Shown here piece after piece: positions 7,978-16,784 of a stretch of 50,285 bases of DNA. The stretch spans positions 1-50,285 of the forward strand of contig JAFZDQ010000101.1 of assembly GCA_017561085.1 (NCBI GenBank), written 5' to 3'. This stretch comes from Lachnospiraceae bacterium (GTDB lineage: Bacteria; Bacillota; Clostridia; Lachnospirales; Lachnospiraceae). The position numbers were made by a program, and so were the translations under genes. The notes under the pieces were generated by a model. It saw only the letters and a program-made list of their open reading frames with translations, was not told the DNA's origin and ran no database searches. Every line of letters begins with the position of its first letter. Position 1 is the first letter of the stretch.

Positions 7978-8579
7978 TGGTAAACCCTCCTACATATTAT
8001 TCCATCTTTCAGAATCAGTATTTCATTTTCATCTACTGACAATATTTTATCATATTTTTGCTTCAATTCCGGATTACAATTTACAACTTCCGCTAATTCA
8101 CTTTCCGAATAATGCGGCAAGATAATCCCCCGAAACAGAGACAATCCTTGGAAATCAGTCATCTCAACTTCATTACGGTCAATTCGCACCGCTTCTTCTA
8201 CGCTACTTCCTGCGATAATGGCACCTGCACTGGTACCAATATAGGTACAGTTCCTCTCTACAGCCGCTCTGATAAAATCCACAAGATTTCTTTCACGAAG
8301 TAATGTCAATATTTCAAATGTATTGCCGGAACCTACATATATGTAGTCCATATCCAACAAATCCTGATTTGAACTCTGATAACCCGAAAAAATAATATTA
8401 CTTTCTTCAAATCCCATCTCCAGGCAAGTTCGTTTTATTAAGCATTCTGTCGAAAAAAATGGTTCGTGAAAAATAAAAATCTTTTTTCGACTAATATCTT
8501 GGTCCTTAGCAATCTCTTCTCCAATTAGTTCCCTGCCCTTCCGTGTAGTTAATCCATAAGAAGTAAAAATCAGTTTCAT
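7974..8579 (-). CDS. Peptidase S51 (peptidase E-like) family protein
   Basis: This is a 201-aa protein of the class I glutamine-amidotransferase-like fold. The nucleophile elbow is GTSAGA with Ser at about 117. The motifs YIYVGSGNTFEIL and PHYSESE supply the binding loop and the histidine seen in dipeptidase E and cyanophycinase relatives. Such enzymes cleave Asp-X dipeptides or related substrates. I chose the ATG at 8579 (MKLIF) because GGGGA lies 9 bases upstream; an ATG at 8585 is nearly as good. The frame is open to 8624 but would overlap the gene upstream. Confidence 0.8.
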   Translation of the reverse strand: MKLIFTSYGLTTRKGRELIGEEIAKDQDISRKKIFIFHEPFFSTECLIKRTCLEMGFEESNIIFSGYQSSNQDLLDMDYIYVGSGNTFEILTLLRERNLVDFIRAAVERNCTYIGTSAGAIIAGSSVEEAVRIDRNEVEMTDFQGLSLFRGIILPHYSESELAEVVNCNPELKQKYDKILSVDENEILILKDGIICRRVYQ

Positions 8580-8616
8580 TTTCATTCGTCCCCTAACTAT
8601 ATAATAAATAGCTCTG

Positions 8617-8994
8617 TTACTCAAACATCAGTCTGCACTGTCTTTGCCAGATTATCCGCCCTAAGACTCCAATTATGATTTCTTCCACTGCTAATATGCA
8701 TAAATACAGCTCAATTGTGGTAAGTATCGCAATCACCGAATTTCCCAAGACAAACCACGAATTCAATAAGTAAGCAATCAGTTTAATGTTTAAAGGAATA
8801 CTCCCCATTGCAGTTAGCGAGAATAACCATAATCCTTCATAGCCTCTGCACAACGGCATTATTCTCACCAAGCCAAAAAGAAATAATACACTCATCACCA
8901 TCCGGAATAAAGAAAAATGCAGAGCTGTCATACATGTTACAATCAACAAACTTCCTACACTAATTAATAATATCAATCCATTTCCCTTTCTCAT
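8617..8994 (-). CDS. Unknown small integral membrane protein
   Basis: The product is 125 aa with about four hydrophobic segments (residues about 7-25, 29-47, 55-77 and 85-110). It has no known motif. It starts at 8994 with TAGGAG at proper spacing and abuts the stop of the M50-like protease gene, so the two are translationally coupled. It may be a partner or substrate of that membrane protein; this is inferred from position only. Confidence 0.6.
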   Translation of the reverse strand: MRKGNGLILLISVGSLLIVTCMTALHFSLFRMVMSVLFLFGLVRIMPLCRGYEGLWLFSLTAMGSIPLNIKLIAYLLNSWFVLGNSVIAILTTIELYLCILAVEEIIIGVLGRIIWQRQCRLMFE

Positions 8995-9980
8995 CAGTAA
9001 GCTCCTATTAACATTAATATACTATTTATAATCACAACAGGAAACAATATATGATAACAAGCAATTATCAAACAAGTTGTTGCCATAACCCCTCTATTAT
9101 ATACGGAATAGTTCTTTCGGTTTCTTCCCCAAATGCTCTCCAAAAAGATTTCAAGTACACCACATTTACTATCCGAAAAACCAAGGATTTCTTGTATCAC
9201 TGTATTTCCATCCAAGCCTGACGCGAATGTCATATTATAGATTGCCAGTAAAATATTATTGATTGCTATTACCAGGAAACATCCATTCCATTTCCCCTCC
9301 AGTGAAGCAAGAAAAAGAAATATCCCTGCCAACATCAAATTTGCTTCAGCGCCCGCTGCCATTACTTGTATCCGCTTAAGTCTGGATCGAATTCTACTGG
9401 AATCAATCAGCACATAGGCTCCTGAATAAAATAACTGAAAGGCAATACCAACCTCAAAAAGGCTCCCCCCATAACTTAAACAGGCCATAACATGAGCAAA
9501 TTCATGGAAAACAATCCCTAATACCAACGACAAAAGAGAACTCAACAAGATACTTCCCCAGCATAGCTCTGCATAGCTATTAAGTAGAGAATAACTACCG
9601 GCAATTAATATCGGAAGCCATCCTATCATTAAGGACGCATTAATCAATTTAAGCAAATAATGACTACTTCGTTTTCTACGGGGAATGAATAATGTAAAAA
9701 AACGCTTTCCCAAGCCACTCTTAATGTTTCTTCCCTTTCTAATTAATAGATATTCTTCAAATTCATCCAATAACTGCTGGTAATCTACATCCCATTTTTC
9801 CCCAAGCAATTTCGGATTAGTATCACCATCTAAATCTTTCAGAAACCCGAAGACATCCTCTGACAATGCTAACCATTCTTCGGTAAGCGTATTTTTTATT
9901 TCATATACACCATTTTGAGGTCGTTTAACCATGAGCCAATTGGCCATCATCGGAAATTTTCCATCGATATTGTATCTCAT
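8994..9980 (-). CDS. M50-type membrane zinc metalloprotease
   Basis: The 328-aa protein has a cytoplasmic N-terminal region of about 90 residues that looks PqqD-like (VYEIKNTLTEEWLALSEDVF, then DEFEEYLLIRKG), followed by multiple membrane segments. One carries the zinc motif HEFAH (159-163). The matching downstream metal ligand is in ASGLDGN (Asp about 257). This resembles peptide-processing intramembrane proteases of the YydH/site-2 type, which can cut or export modified peptides. The start at 9980 has GAGGAGGAG 5 bases upstream. A link to the RiPP locus 5 kb away is possible but unproven. Confidence 0.75.
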   Translation of the reverse strand: MRYNIDGKFPMMANWLMVKRPQNGVYEIKNTLTEEWLALSEDVFGFLKDLDGDTNPKLLGEKWDVDYQQLLDEFEEYLLIRKGRNIKSGLGKRFFTLFIPRRKRSSHYLLKLINASLMIGWLPILIAGSYSLLNSYAELCWGSILLSSLLSLVLGIVFHEFAHVMACLSYGGSLFEVGIAFQLFYSGAYVLIDSSRIRSRLKRIQVMAAGAEANLMLAGIFLFLASLEGKWNGCFLVIAINNILLAIYNMTFASGLDGNTVIQEILGFSDSKCGVLEIFLESIWGRNRKNYSVYNRGVMATTCLIIACYHILFPVVIINSILMLIGAY

Positions 9981-10054
9981 AATCTCCTCCTCTTTTGTAC
10001 TGTGCACTGTCCACCTTTGTTTTCACATACCTTCCCAAATAGCAGAAAACCAAA

Positions 10055-10771
10055 TCAATCTTCAACAATTTCATTGGTTTCCATATTTCTTAATTGGAAC
10101 CAGAGAACCGTTTGATTTCTCCAAAGATCACAATCCTGATGCAAATGGCCCAAATACCAATGCTTGTACTCCACGTTCTCCCGCACCCATTCCAAAAAGT
10201 TATTAAGAGGCTTCTCTTCCAAATGATTTGGGTGAAACAATGACATGGTATCCTCCGGTGCGGTATGCGTGATAATATAATCCACTTTAAACTTGTGTTT
10301 TTCCAGATTAAGTGCAGCCACTTTCATTTCTTCATCAGTGGGCATTTCCTGCGGCCACCAGCTCCGATGAGGAGTTCGCATATATTTGTCAATGCTATAT
10401 GCTCCACCAAAAGTAAAAATCTTCTTACCCTCAATTTCAAATACCTGACCCCGCATCAGATGAATAATCTTCGGGTTTCCCGCTCTGTCACGCCTAATAA
10501 TATGCGCCTTACCGCCACACCACTCCTCTTCGGGATAGGTATCAAGTAAATCGAAATTTTCGTGGTTTCCATCTACAAACAGAATCTGATACGGCTTTGT
10601 ATCCGCTAAATAACGCAGAAACAATCTCTCCATATAACTGTCATCACTAAGATATCCGAAATCGCCACAGACAACTAATTTATCACTACTTTTTAATGTC
10701 TTATCCAGCACGGAATCCGTATACTTGAACCGTGCTTCCTCACCATGTGTATCTCCTGTAATATAAAGCAT
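10055..10771 (-). CDS. Calcineurin-like metallophosphoesterase
   Basis: The 238-aa protein carries the full set of metallophosphoesterase motifs in order: GDTHG (6-10), GDFG (37-40), GNHEN (69-73), THTAP and GHLHQ. These bind two metal ions and hydrolyse phosphoester bonds. The substrate cannot be inferred; relatives act on nucleotides, phosphoproteins or RNA ends. AGGAGG precedes the ATG. It begins 30 bases after the 528-aa gene and may be the last gene of the long operon that starts at 24.1 kb. Confidence 0.85.
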   Translation of the reverse strand: MLYITGDTHGEEARFKYTDSVLDKTLKSSDKLVVCGDFGYLSDDSYMERLFLRYLADTKPYQILFVDGNHENFDLLDTYPEEEWCGGKAHIIRRDRAGNPKIIHLMRGQVFEIEGKKIFTFGGAYSIDKYMRTPHRSWWPQEMPTDEEMKVAALNLEKHKFKVDYIITHTAPEDTMSLFHPNHLEEKPLNNFLEWVRENVEYKHWYLGHLHQDCDLWRNQTVLWFQLRNMETNEIVED

Positions 10772-10801
10772 TTATGTACACCTCCTTGCCAACTAAACCT
10801 C

Positions 10802-12388
10802 TTACCAGTCATATATCAAATTTTCCTTTATTAATTCATCCGCTTCAACCACAATACGATATTTCTTTGATTTGAGATTAAATTTATCAACAATACTATT
10901 TATCTCTTCCGTCGTCAATAAGCGACAATACTGAACTTCAAAAAAGCTGTTCTCCATATTATAAGCCACTATGCCCTTCTTATGGATACCCGGCATAACC
11001 ATCAGACTCCCCATACAGACTCCGTCATTTATGTCATGAACAAATGCTTTAACCTTATCTTTACGGATTGTAAAATAACCGATTTTTTCCCGTGGCTCCC
11101 GCTTCTTCTCAGCTTCCATGATTTTCTCATCATCCCAATAAACAGTCTCCAAAAGTTTCTTTTTGAAAGCATCCAAATCATAAATATACTTTTGCAACTC
11201 GTCATAGGAATCAAGTTCTTCCAATCTGGCCAAAAAACTTTGAGACACACGACAATTCCTTACATCCTCCTCATATCTGTTGGATGCTTCCATGATAACA
11301 TAAAAATGCTGTAACATATCGGCATCAGAAGGAAAATACCGTTTTAATAACTTGATTAGTGAAAAAAACAACCTTGCATATTCATCACTATTCATGTCAA
11401 AATTTTTACTAACAAACGCTTCCATAAAGCCTAACGTAAGATATTCATCCTTCTCTTCATTAGAATTATCCCTTTTCCAAAAAGGCTTAAACTGATTTTG
11501 AATCTGACGCCATAAATAAGTTTTTGAATCCTGATAAGAGAACCCAATTACTCTGCCGCTGGGATTCATCCAATATGGAACGAACATAGTAGGAAAATTG
11601 TGCTTAGGCGTCACAAAAATTTTGTTTCCTATTACCGTATATTCTTCTTTAACATCGCATTTTTTTATGTGGTTCCATGCCCTTTCTGCTTTGACCATCA
11701 GATAACCATCCGACTCACATACCGGATAATTCTTAATGACACCAATACACTTTTTGTGAATAATATTTTCTATTCCAATATCTAAATGATATTCCACATA
11801 GATATTCTGAATTCTTTTTACCGAAAGATAAAATACCCGCTCCTCTTCATTATATCCGAGAATTTGTGAATATTTATAGGAAAGAATAGTCGAACGCCGT
11901 TCTCCCATATCCTCCATATCGTCCTCCACATCCTCCATATCATCCTCGTAGTTTCCCTCACTATGTAACTCAAAGCAAAAACTTCCATCCTCAGGATTGA
12001 TGTAATAAAACATATCATCCACCAAGTAGGCGTCCGGCAGGAGAAACATTATTCTGTCACACTCCTTATACATCCACTCCGGCATCATAAAAATGTTTAA
12101 TTTACCAACCAATTCCTCGAAGGTATTAAAAGAAATCTTTTTCTTTAATCTGCTCATCACAAATCGCAAAATTTCCTCAAACTGTTTCTTCTTATCCTCC
12201 TCATGTACATTACCGTTAAATGGATAAAGTGAATTCAATTTGCTCCACTCGTTTCTATCAATATATCCTTTTAACATCAGATATCCTAATGCTGCTTTTA
12301 GATATCTAAATTTACAATCCTTACGTGCAGTATATACTTCCCGCGTAAGTCCATACTGTAAACATTCTCCTACCCGATCCAGTATCAT
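10802..12388 (-). CDS. Unknown 528-aa protein of the ATPase operon
   Basis: I do not recognise this protein. It is soluble and mostly helical at both ends, and has a very acidic repeat, about residues 146-160, with two near-identical heptads (EDDMEDV, EDDMEDM). Two aromatic-rich beta segments follow. There is no P-loop, signal peptide or membrane segment. AGAGGAGG precedes the ATG. It lies 13 bases after the VirD4-like ATPase gene, so the two are almost certainly co-expressed. A role as adaptor or substrate of the ATPase is only a guess. Confidence 0.7.
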   Translation of the reverse strand: MILDRVGECLQYGLTREVYTARKDCKFRYLKAALGYLMLKGYIDRNEWSKLNSLYPFNGNVHEEDKKKQFEEILRFVMSRLKKKISFNTFEELVGKLNIFMMPEWMYKECDRIMFLLPDAYLVDDMFYYINPEDGSFCFELHSEGNYEDDMEDVEDDMEDMGERRSTILSYKYSQILGYNEEERVFYLSVKRIQNIYVEYHLDIGIENIIHKKCIGVIKNYPVCESDGYLMVKAERAWNHIKKCDVKEEYTVIGNKIFVTPKHNFPTMFVPYWMNPSGRVIGFSYQDSKTYLWRQIQNQFKPFWKRDNSNEEKDEYLTLGFMEAFVSKNFDMNSDEYARLFFSLIKLLKRYFPSDADMLQHFYVIMEASNRYEEDVRNCRVSQSFLARLEELDSYDELQKYIYDLDAFKKKLLETVYWDDEKIMEAEKKREPREKIGYFTIRKDKVKAFVHDINDGVCMGSLMVMPGIHKKGIVAYNMENSFFEVQYCRLLTTEEINSIVDKFNLKSKKYRIVVEADELIKENLIYDW

Positions 12389-12401
12389 ATGAAATCCTCC
12401 T

Positions 12402-14027
12402 CTATAAAGAACTGATAATTCGATTGATCTCCAAAACTAATTTTTCAGGTACATCCAACATTTTTTGCTTTGTAGCTTCGTCCTCCATCCTCTTTTCTTT
12501 TCGTTTCTCTATGTCTTGATTAATTAATTCCTTAATTCTTCTATCATAGAGTTCCTGAACAATTTTAGCGAAATTAATCTCACATTTTTCCAATCGCTTT
12601 CTGGGTTTTACCTCAATATGTTCTTGTGACTCTATCATCTTGTAGCATGATAAATCCGGCAAGAAACTGATATACGGATAATGCCTGTCCAGTAAAAATA
12701 AGGTTTCTCCGTCTTTTTTATTCATATGGGTAAGCCTTTCCGGACTTAAGAGACGCCTGCTTTCATTAGTATATGAATCAATAACATGTCCACATCGCTT
12801 GCTAATCATGTCCACTAAATCCATATCCGTACTTGCCATATATACCAGATTCTGCGAGTTCCCGATTAAGACTTCCGCAATTTCCTTACTATAATTCAAA
12901 TGTAACTGACACAAGCTCTGCACTACCAGTACCATCCGAATGTTCCGCGAGCGGGATGCCGTCATCATATCATTAATATTGCTCAGCTGGGCGATATTTC
13001 CAAACTCTTCTAAAATAAAATGGCAAGTACGCGGCAAAGTATTATGATACTTGCTGTGTGCCAAATCAATCAGTGTGGTATAAATCATATCCACAAATGC
13101 AGCAACAACTGTAGCGTATACACCGGGTGCCTCATCTCTGGTAATAATAAACAAAGCCATGGGTTTCTCCTCAGAAACAAAATCACTGACCTCAAAGGTT
13201 GAATCTGTGGTCATATCCTCAATATCTTCATTTAAGATTACGCGTACCAACCCATTTGAAAATACGGAAAAAATAGATTGGCGTGTTTCATTCGGTGCAG
13301 TTATGGAAGGCATTCCTAATTCATAACATTTCTCATTTTTGTGCTGTTCCAAATAATATTGCATTTGAGAAGCGGAGCCCCGTCTCTCCAGTCCCTGCAC
13401 ATGAATACTGTATATCGCTGAAAGGGTTACATGCTTCGGATTCAGAATTGAAGCAGCGATTGTAAAATAGCACAAGAACAGATTCACACTCGTTTGAGTC
13501 CAAAATTTATCGTTTTTATCCTCTAACGGTAAATACAAAGTTTCCGCAATTCCTCGGGCGATTTCCAAAGCTCTGCCACACTTTCCCTTCTGCCAAAGTC
13601 GCGCAGCCTCCTGCAAAAAATTGAACCTATCTCCTGTCATCGGTTCTCGTAAATTCAATACTCTTATTGCAAATCCCATTCTCTCTAACAGCTTATGAAA
13701 AAAAGAATATAGCTCCCCCTTCGGGTCGTGAACGATAAAACTTTGCATCGCAAAAATGCAGCTTAAAATATACTGTGATAAAACCCTGCGGGTTTTTCCG
13801 GAACCGGTATTACTGACAATGATTGTATTACTATCACTTCCGTCTATAACAGCCCCCGTCACCTCTCCTGCTGCATTCTGTTGAATTTCAATTCCTAAGC
13901 CTGCGGCCTGCGTTGCTCTCATCGTCTCTGCATCATAGGTGACCTGCGTATAATCAGAAAAAATCTCCTCCGGTTCCGCAAATCGTCCACTATCTAAATT
14001 TGGGTCAATATAATGTTTATTCTGCAT
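12402..14027 (-). CDS. VirD4/TraG-type coupling ATPase
   Basis: The 541-aa protein is a hexameric-motor ATPase of the VirD4/TraG/TraD class. It has the N-terminal DSGRFAEPEEI element typical of TraG proteins, Walker A SNTGSGKT (72-79), the FIVHDPKGELY strand after it, and Walker B HFILEEFGN (about 335-343). A glutamine/arginine sensor region follows (SRNIRMVLVVQSLCQL). The usual N-terminal membrane helices are missing, so membrane attachment would need a partner. The ATG at 14027 has GAGGGG 7 bases upstream. In conjugation these proteins feed DNA or protein to a type IV channel, but no channel genes are present here. Confidence 0.85.
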   Translation of the reverse strand: MQNKHYIDPNLDSGRFAEPEEIFSDYTQVTYDAETMRATQAAGLGIEIQQNAAGEVTGAVIDGSDSNTIIVSNTGSGKTRRVLSQYILSCIFAMQSFIVHDPKGELYSFFHKLLERMGFAIRVLNLREPMTGDRFNFLQEAARLWQKGKCGRALEIARGIAETLYLPLEDKNDKFWTQTSVNLFLCYFTIAASILNPKHVTLSAIYSIHVQGLERRGSASQMQYYLEQHKNEKCYELGMPSITAPNETRQSIFSVFSNGLVRVILNEDIEDMTTDSTFEVSDFVSEEKPMALFIITRDEAPGVYATVVAAFVDMIYTTLIDLAHSKYHNTLPRTCHFILEEFGNIAQLSNINDMMTASRSRNIRMVLVVQSLCQLHLNYSKEIAEVLIGNSQNLVYMASTDMDLVDMISKRCGHVIDSYTNESRRLLSPERLTHMNKKDGETLFLLDRHYPYISFLPDLSCYKMIESQEHIEVKPRKRLEKCEINFAKIVQELYDRRIKELINQDIEKRKEKRMEDEATKQKMLDVPEKLVLEINRIISSL

Positions 14028-14041
14028 TACCATCCCCCTCT

Positions 14042-14875
14042 CTAAGAATGAAATCCTAAGCGTGACACTTCCGTCATTTCATGTTGCTCTTTTTCACTTC
14101 TTACCAAAAAATCTTCAATAATTCCGGTACTGATAATCATATTTTCACTTTCAGGTAACATCATCGCTTCACAGTTAATTCTACTGACCAACGTATCCAA
14201 AGAATTATATCCTTCAAAATCATTTCTTGCCATCCAGGTCGGAAGTAAAATCGCCTTAATCTGTTCTCTAACCGATTCCTCCAAGATAAAACCAAGCTCT
14301 GTCAATTCGTTACTTACATACTGATATCCCATATCCACGTCAGGCTGTGATAAGGTAACTTCCACCATAGGAATATACTTACGCAAACGAGCTAACAGCT
14401 GACCTTTTGCACCAAAACCGGGAGAAATATAAAACACGAACCGGATATTCTTCTTATTGGCTTCAATAAAACCTAACAATTGTAATAAACTGTCACTCTT
14501 CATCAAATCCGTTCCTGTATATTCCTCTAAAGAAATAAGCATCGTACCATAAAAACGGTTTCTGATCCCCACCGCCCTCTGCGGCGAAGAAAAAAACTTC
14601 TGTTCATCTTGAGGGTGATTCTTCGGAAAAACCAATTCCAAATAAGTACGGGAGCCACGAATCGACACCAAAGGAGACTGTTCCAGAATTCTACCATATG
14701 CCTTTCCATAACGTGAACATTCAGCAAAACTTTCAGCTGTTACAAGCAGAGACGGTACCGCTTCTCGCCTCTTGTCGTTCGTATCATTTGCAAGCGCACA
14801 AACCTTATCAAGTGTCTTTCTTGCTTTTTCGCCTACGTACTCTAAATATGCAAATTCTTTTTCACTCAAATTCAT
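14042..14875 (-). CDS. AAA+-like protein lacking Walker A
   Basis: The 277-aa protein looks like a CbbX/SpoVK-type AAA+ module that has lost its nucleotide-binding loop. Where GxxGxGKT should be, it has AESFAECS (47-54) after a hydrophobic strand. A Walker B-like strand MLISLEEY follows (111-119), then a sensor-1-like FVFYISPG, then an AAA+ lid-type region (MGYQYVSNELTELGFILEE, DFEGYNSLDTLVSRI). It would not be expected to hydrolyse ATP by itself and may regulate or scaffold the neighbouring ATPases. The start at 14875 follows GGGGGTG. The fold assignment is by eye. Confidence 0.6.
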   Translation of the reverse strand: MNLSEKEFAYLEYVGEKARKTLDKVCALANDTNDKRREAVPSLLVTAESFAECSRYGKAYGRILEQSPLVSIRGSRTYLELVFPKNHPQDEQKFFSSPQRAVGIRNRFYGTMLISLEEYTGTDLMKSDSLLQLLGFIEANKKNIRFVFYISPGFGAKGQLLARLRKYIPMVEVTLSQPDVDMGYQYVSNELTELGFILEESVREQIKAILLPTWMARNDFEGYNSLDTLVSRINCEAMMLPESENMIISTGIIEDFLVRSEKEQHEMTEVSRLGFHS

Positions 14876-14904
14876 GGTTTCACCCCCAATCAAAAGTTTT
14901 TCTG

Positions 14905-15510
14905 CTATCTACTCCATACAGTCAATGTGTTAACTGTATCTTCAATACTGTAGCAATAACCCCAAACAGGATCATCTTCTTTTATAATTTTATTGTAGAG
15001 TTCCCCTACTTCGCCTAACGTAAAATTTCCACGCATAAATACAAGAACTACTTCATCACGAGGATTACTTTCCCTGTAATTGTCAAAAGAAATACTTTCG
15101 ATCGTTCCTTCACTAACAATGCAATATGCGTCCTTATCAACCGCATCCAAAAAATCTTCAGATTCAATGGAAATAAGCGTATCTCCACAGAAAATATCCA
15201 ACAGTTCAGATAATACCGACAACACCTCATTATTTGCGCACATCAACTGATGTGTATAACTCTCATCTACATATTCATTTTCTCTGCAAAGGCAAACACT
15301 TCTCCGCTTTAAGGCGGGCACTAAACGATTGGAAAGTGCATTAGCAGCTTCTTTTCCGACAATAATCCCCAGGTCATAAGTATATCCAAAAACAAGATCC
15401 ACATCCTGGAACACCAGCATATCCCCTTTCTTACAGGAACAAAGATTCACTAACTGTCTCGCCTCTTTAAAATAATCGTCATTCTCTCTTCCAAATACTA
15501 CTACTTTCAT
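14905..15510 (-). CDS. FtsZ/tubulin-like protein without GTP-binding loop
   Basis: This 201-aa protein is best read as a shrunken FtsZ relative. Residues about 97-135 (LSVLSELLDIFCGDTLISIE, then SEDFLDAVDKDAYCIVSEG) parallel the FtsZ segment with the T7-loop pattern NLDFADV. Residues about 152-199 (EVVLVFMRGNFTLGEVGELY, ending WGYCYSIEDTVNTLTVW) parallel the FtsZ C-terminal subdomain. The N-terminus MKVVVFG resembles the first strand, but the GGGTGTG GTP signature is replaced by YDLGIIVG and some 65 residues are absent. Normal FtsZ is about 350 aa or more. It may still polymerise or cap a polymer. AAAGGAG precedes the ATG. Confidence 0.5.
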   Translation of the reverse strand: MKVVVFGRENDDYFKEARQLVNLCSCKKGDMLVFQDVDLVFGYTYDLGIIVGKEAANALSNRLVPALKRRSVCLCRENEYVDESYTHQLMCANNEVLSVLSELLDIFCGDTLISIESEDFLDAVDKDAYCIVSEGTIESISFDNYRESNPRDEVVLVFMRGNFTLGEVGELYNKIIKEDDPVWGYCYSIEDTVNTLTVWSR

Positions 15511-15535
15511 AACTTTTCTCCTTTCGTATCTATGT

Positions 15536-16381
15536 TTAATTTGTATATAAGTAAATGTTACCTTCCGCTAAAATCATGTGAGCATCTTTATACTTGGCCG
15601 TTTCGTTCAGAAAATCATGTGTAAATCTGTTCACAACCTGCAGTTTCTCAATGGATACTCCTTGTAACTGAAATACTCTCCTATGATTCCCACATGCAAT
15701 CGGAATACACTTAATCCATAATTTTTCACTTTTATAAAGGTGTTCTAAGGTCCTTCTCTCAATGTCAATCTCATCGAGGTCTTTGGTAACTTCTTTCAAT
15801 AGAGGGATAATGCCTTCTTCACTCTTCGTAATTACAATCATCTTATTTGAAGCATCATAGAGTTCTATCTTCAAATAACTTGCCAATATCACGTGTCTTT
15901 CAACAAAGTTCTGTCCGATGATGAGAATCCCTTCTGTGTTTTGTAAGCGGCTTGAAACGATGGCATCATAGACTGACTGTTCATCTTCGGTAATGTATAC
16001 AGCGTATTCTCTTCCAGCTTTCGTTGCCCTATATGTAAAACCAATCTTTTCGTCTACTACATTGCGGAAACCATTCACAAATAGAATGTGTTTTAAGTAG
16101 ACCTTCTTTTCACTGTCTGTCATCTCATTCAAATTATTCTTCATACGACTGCTCAGCAAAAGTTCAAACTCTTCCTGTGACATGTTTGCATAGGAAAGAG
16201 CATTTTCTTTCTTAACCACACCATCATAAAGAAGTTGATTATAGACCTCTTCCGCGGTTTTAGAATCCATCACCAGACCTAAAATGAAAGGGCATGTCTT
16301 ATTGAAAGATTTCTGAGTGGCAGTTACCCATCTACCGGCGTTGATGTAATCAACACCATAAATCTCTTTTCCTTTTTCCAT
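15536..16381 (-). CDS. Unknown 281-aa soluble protein
   Basis: I do not recognise this protein. Residues about 25-110 are helical and could contain a winged-helix-like unit (TAEEVYNQLLYDGVVKKENA). A beta-rich centre (EGILIIGQNF, NKMIVITKSEEGIIPLLKEV) follows, and the end has alternating strands. There is no signal peptide, membrane helix or P-loop. AAAGGAGAG precedes the ATG. It lies 25 bases upstream of the FtsZ-like gene, and a hairpin (16421-16457) separates it from the zinc-ribbon gene upstream. Confidence 0.65.
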   Translation of the reverse strand: MEKGKEIYGVDYINAGRWVTATQKSFNKTCPFILGLVMDSKTAEEVYNQLLYDGVVKKENALSYANMSQEEFELLLSSRMKNNLNEMTDSEKKVYLKHILFVNGFRNVVDEKIGFTYRATKAGREYAVYITEDEQSVYDAIVSSRLQNTEGILIIGQNFVERHVILASYLKIELYDASNKMIVITKSEEGIIPLLKEVTKDLDEIDIERRTLEHLYKSEKLWIKCIPIACGNHRRVFQLQGVSIEKLQVVNRFTHDFLNETAKYKDAHMILAEGNIYLYTN

Positions 16382-16420
16382 TCGTCTCTCCTTTCAAAAC
16401 ACATCTTCATATTTGTTTTT

Positions 16421-16457
16421 CCGACAATCCCTCTGACTTTTGACGAGGGATTGCCGG
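16421..16457 (-). other. Intra-operon hairpin
   Basis: A 13-bp stem with one mismatch (CCGGCAATCCCTC opposite GAGGGATTGTCGG, 11-base loop) lies between the zinc-ribbon and 281-aa genes. No U-run follows on the minus strand, so it is more likely an RNA-stability or processing element than a terminator. Confidence 0.5.
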
Positions 16458-16489
16458 TCAAACAGTCTCCAACTCTTATTCAAGTTTTA

Positions 16490-16645
16490 TTACTTGTTAT
16501 CGATTTGAAGACCACACTTGGGACACTTCCAACCGCCCAAAGGTCCCTGCCAAGAACTCCAATCCATTAACACTCCACACCTCGGACATGCCATTGAATG
16601 GGGTGCACTCCTGAAACGAATCCTCTTGCTTAACCAACTTCTCAT
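16490..16645 (-). CDS. Small zinc-ribbon protein, 51 aa
   Basis: This small gene is preceded by AAAGGAGG and starts at 16645. The product has a basic N-terminus and a zinc ribbon built from CPRCG and CPKCG about 20 residues apart, with three tryptophans between (MDWSSWQGPLGGW). Such ribbons bind nucleic acid or proteins. Its place between the 129-aa membrane protein and the 281-aa gene suggests it belongs to the same machine. The hairpin after it may set its expression apart from the next gene. Confidence 0.75.
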   Translation of the reverse strand: MRSWLSKRIRFRSAPHSMACPRCGVLMDWSSWQGPLGGWKCPKCGLQIDNK

Positions 16646-16784
16646 TTTTTGTTCCTCCTTTATATTTTTCTTTTGTTTCTTTCTTCCTATAAATAAGTCT
16701 ATACCCCCTCTAAAAGCAACGCAATCGCACATTCTGAAAGAAAACTTCACAAATAATCAATTTCTTTCCATTTATCAAATTCTT

